Below are positions 5,655 through 5,997 of a stretch of DNA of 5,997 bases, piece by piece. Origin of the DNA: Ktedonobacterales bacterium (GTDB taxonomy: Bacteria > Chloroflexota > Ktedonobacteria > Ktedonobacterales > JADMIN01); contig JAICVT010000280.1 of NCBI GenBank assembly GCA_025935235.1, positions 1 to 5,997 on the forward strand, written 5' to 3'. Position 1 is the first letter of the stretch. Each line of letters begins with the position of its first letter. The position numbers and the translations under genes were made by a program. The notes beneath the pieces were generated by a model. It saw only the letters and a list, made by a program, of their open reading frames with translations, was not told where the DNA came from and did no database searches.

Positions 5655-5997
5655 GGCGCCCGCTAAGTGAACTCTTGTCCCACGAGCCGGAGCGCATCCT
5701 GGTGACGGCGCTCTGCCCGATTGGCGATACCCTCATGCTCACGCCAGCCCTGGCCCGCCTGCGCGAGCGCTTCCCCACGGCCCATATCACCATCGTGGTT
5801 TCGGCCTCGAATGAGGGCATCCTGATAGACAATCCCTGCGTTGATGAGCGCATGCTGATCCCTGAGCGCGGCGACGACCCTGAACCGGCGCGATTCGCAC
5901 GTGGCGTGCGGCGTCTCAGCCAGCAGCGCCCTGACCTGATCGTGAACTTCTCGGCGGCAGGCTCCTTCGTGGCGCGGCTGGCGGCGCTGCGCGCGCC
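5651..5997 (+). CDS. Family 9 glycosyltransferase (heptosyltransferase-like), 3' end cut by window edge
   Basis: The ATG overlaps the MFS stop as ATGA and is served by GGAGGG 6 nt upstream. 115 codons are open to the right edge. The N-terminal Rossmann-like half of GT9 is recognisable: RILVTALCPIGDTLMLTPAL (residues 15-34), with the GDxLxxTPAL motif in which D26 corresponds to the proposed catalytic Asp of WaaC/WaaF. Then come LRERFPTAHITIVVSAS (37-53), a DNPCVDERMLIP segment (60-71) and PDLIVNFSAAGSFVARLAALR (split across 93-113). GT9 enzymes move a sugar, classically ADP-heptose, to cell-envelope glycans. The acceptor and donor here are unknown and need not be LPS, since many Chloroflexota appear to lack LPS. 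A full member has about 330-360 residues, so about two thirds is missing. Pairing with the MFS gene suggests a joint role in a surface glycan or glycosylated metabolite; that is inference. Confidence 0.88.
   Translation, partial: MRRPLSELLSHEPERILVTALCPIGDTLMLTPALARLRERFPTAHITIVVSASNEGILIDNPCVDERMLIPERGDDPEPARFARGVRRLSQQRPDLIVNFSAAGSFVARLAALRA

Overview
This is a GC-rich bacterial window holding seven protein-coding genes, two of them cut by the window edges, with short intergenic gaps. I see no tRNA, rRNA, CRISPR array, transposase or phage gene. Three features together point to Chloroflexota: a small CxxC protein of the DUF951 type (a family of Firmicutes and Chloroflexota), an FDOR/PPOX-type flavin/deazaflavin protein, and a C-run/G-run intergenic repeat whose spurious translation reads 'LTPQPPLP'. 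The placement is inference from gene content and would need whole-protein searches.

Left part, minus strand (1-1016). A DNA-3-methyladenine glycosylase (AAG/MPG family, base-excision repair of alkylated purines) is followed by the 5' part of a PPOX-class, possibly F420-dependent, split-barrel oxidoreductase that starts at GTG 230 and runs off the left edge. The gap of about 100 bp at 1017-1119 separates the glycosylase from the divergent pepF. It carries two abutting inverted repeats and is the likely control region for both directions.

Middle, plus strand (1120-3736). A full-length oligoendopeptidase F (zinc M3B peptidase) is followed by a roughly 130-bp imperfect palindromic C-run/G-run repeat (about 2928-3057). 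Next comes nadD, nicotinate-mononucleotide adenylyltransferase of NAD synthesis. The repeat fills most of the pepF-nadD gap.

Right part, plus strand (3878-5997). A compact run has overlapping ends: a DUF951-type 80-residue protein (GTG start, strong Shine-Dalgarno), a 12-helix MFS exporter of the DHA3/MFS_3 type (8-nt overlap), and a family-9 glycosyltransferase (ATGA overlap) cut by the right edge. This is very probably one transcription and translation unit. A perfect 15-bp palindrome lies about 70 bp before its first gene.

Most of the window is ordinary housekeeping and repair content. The points worth a second look are the palindromic repeat, the DUF951-MFS-GT9 coupling, the palindrome in front of it, and two genuine edge-truncated genes that a scan for complete ORFs would miss. 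I found no evidence for a new defence or mobile system.
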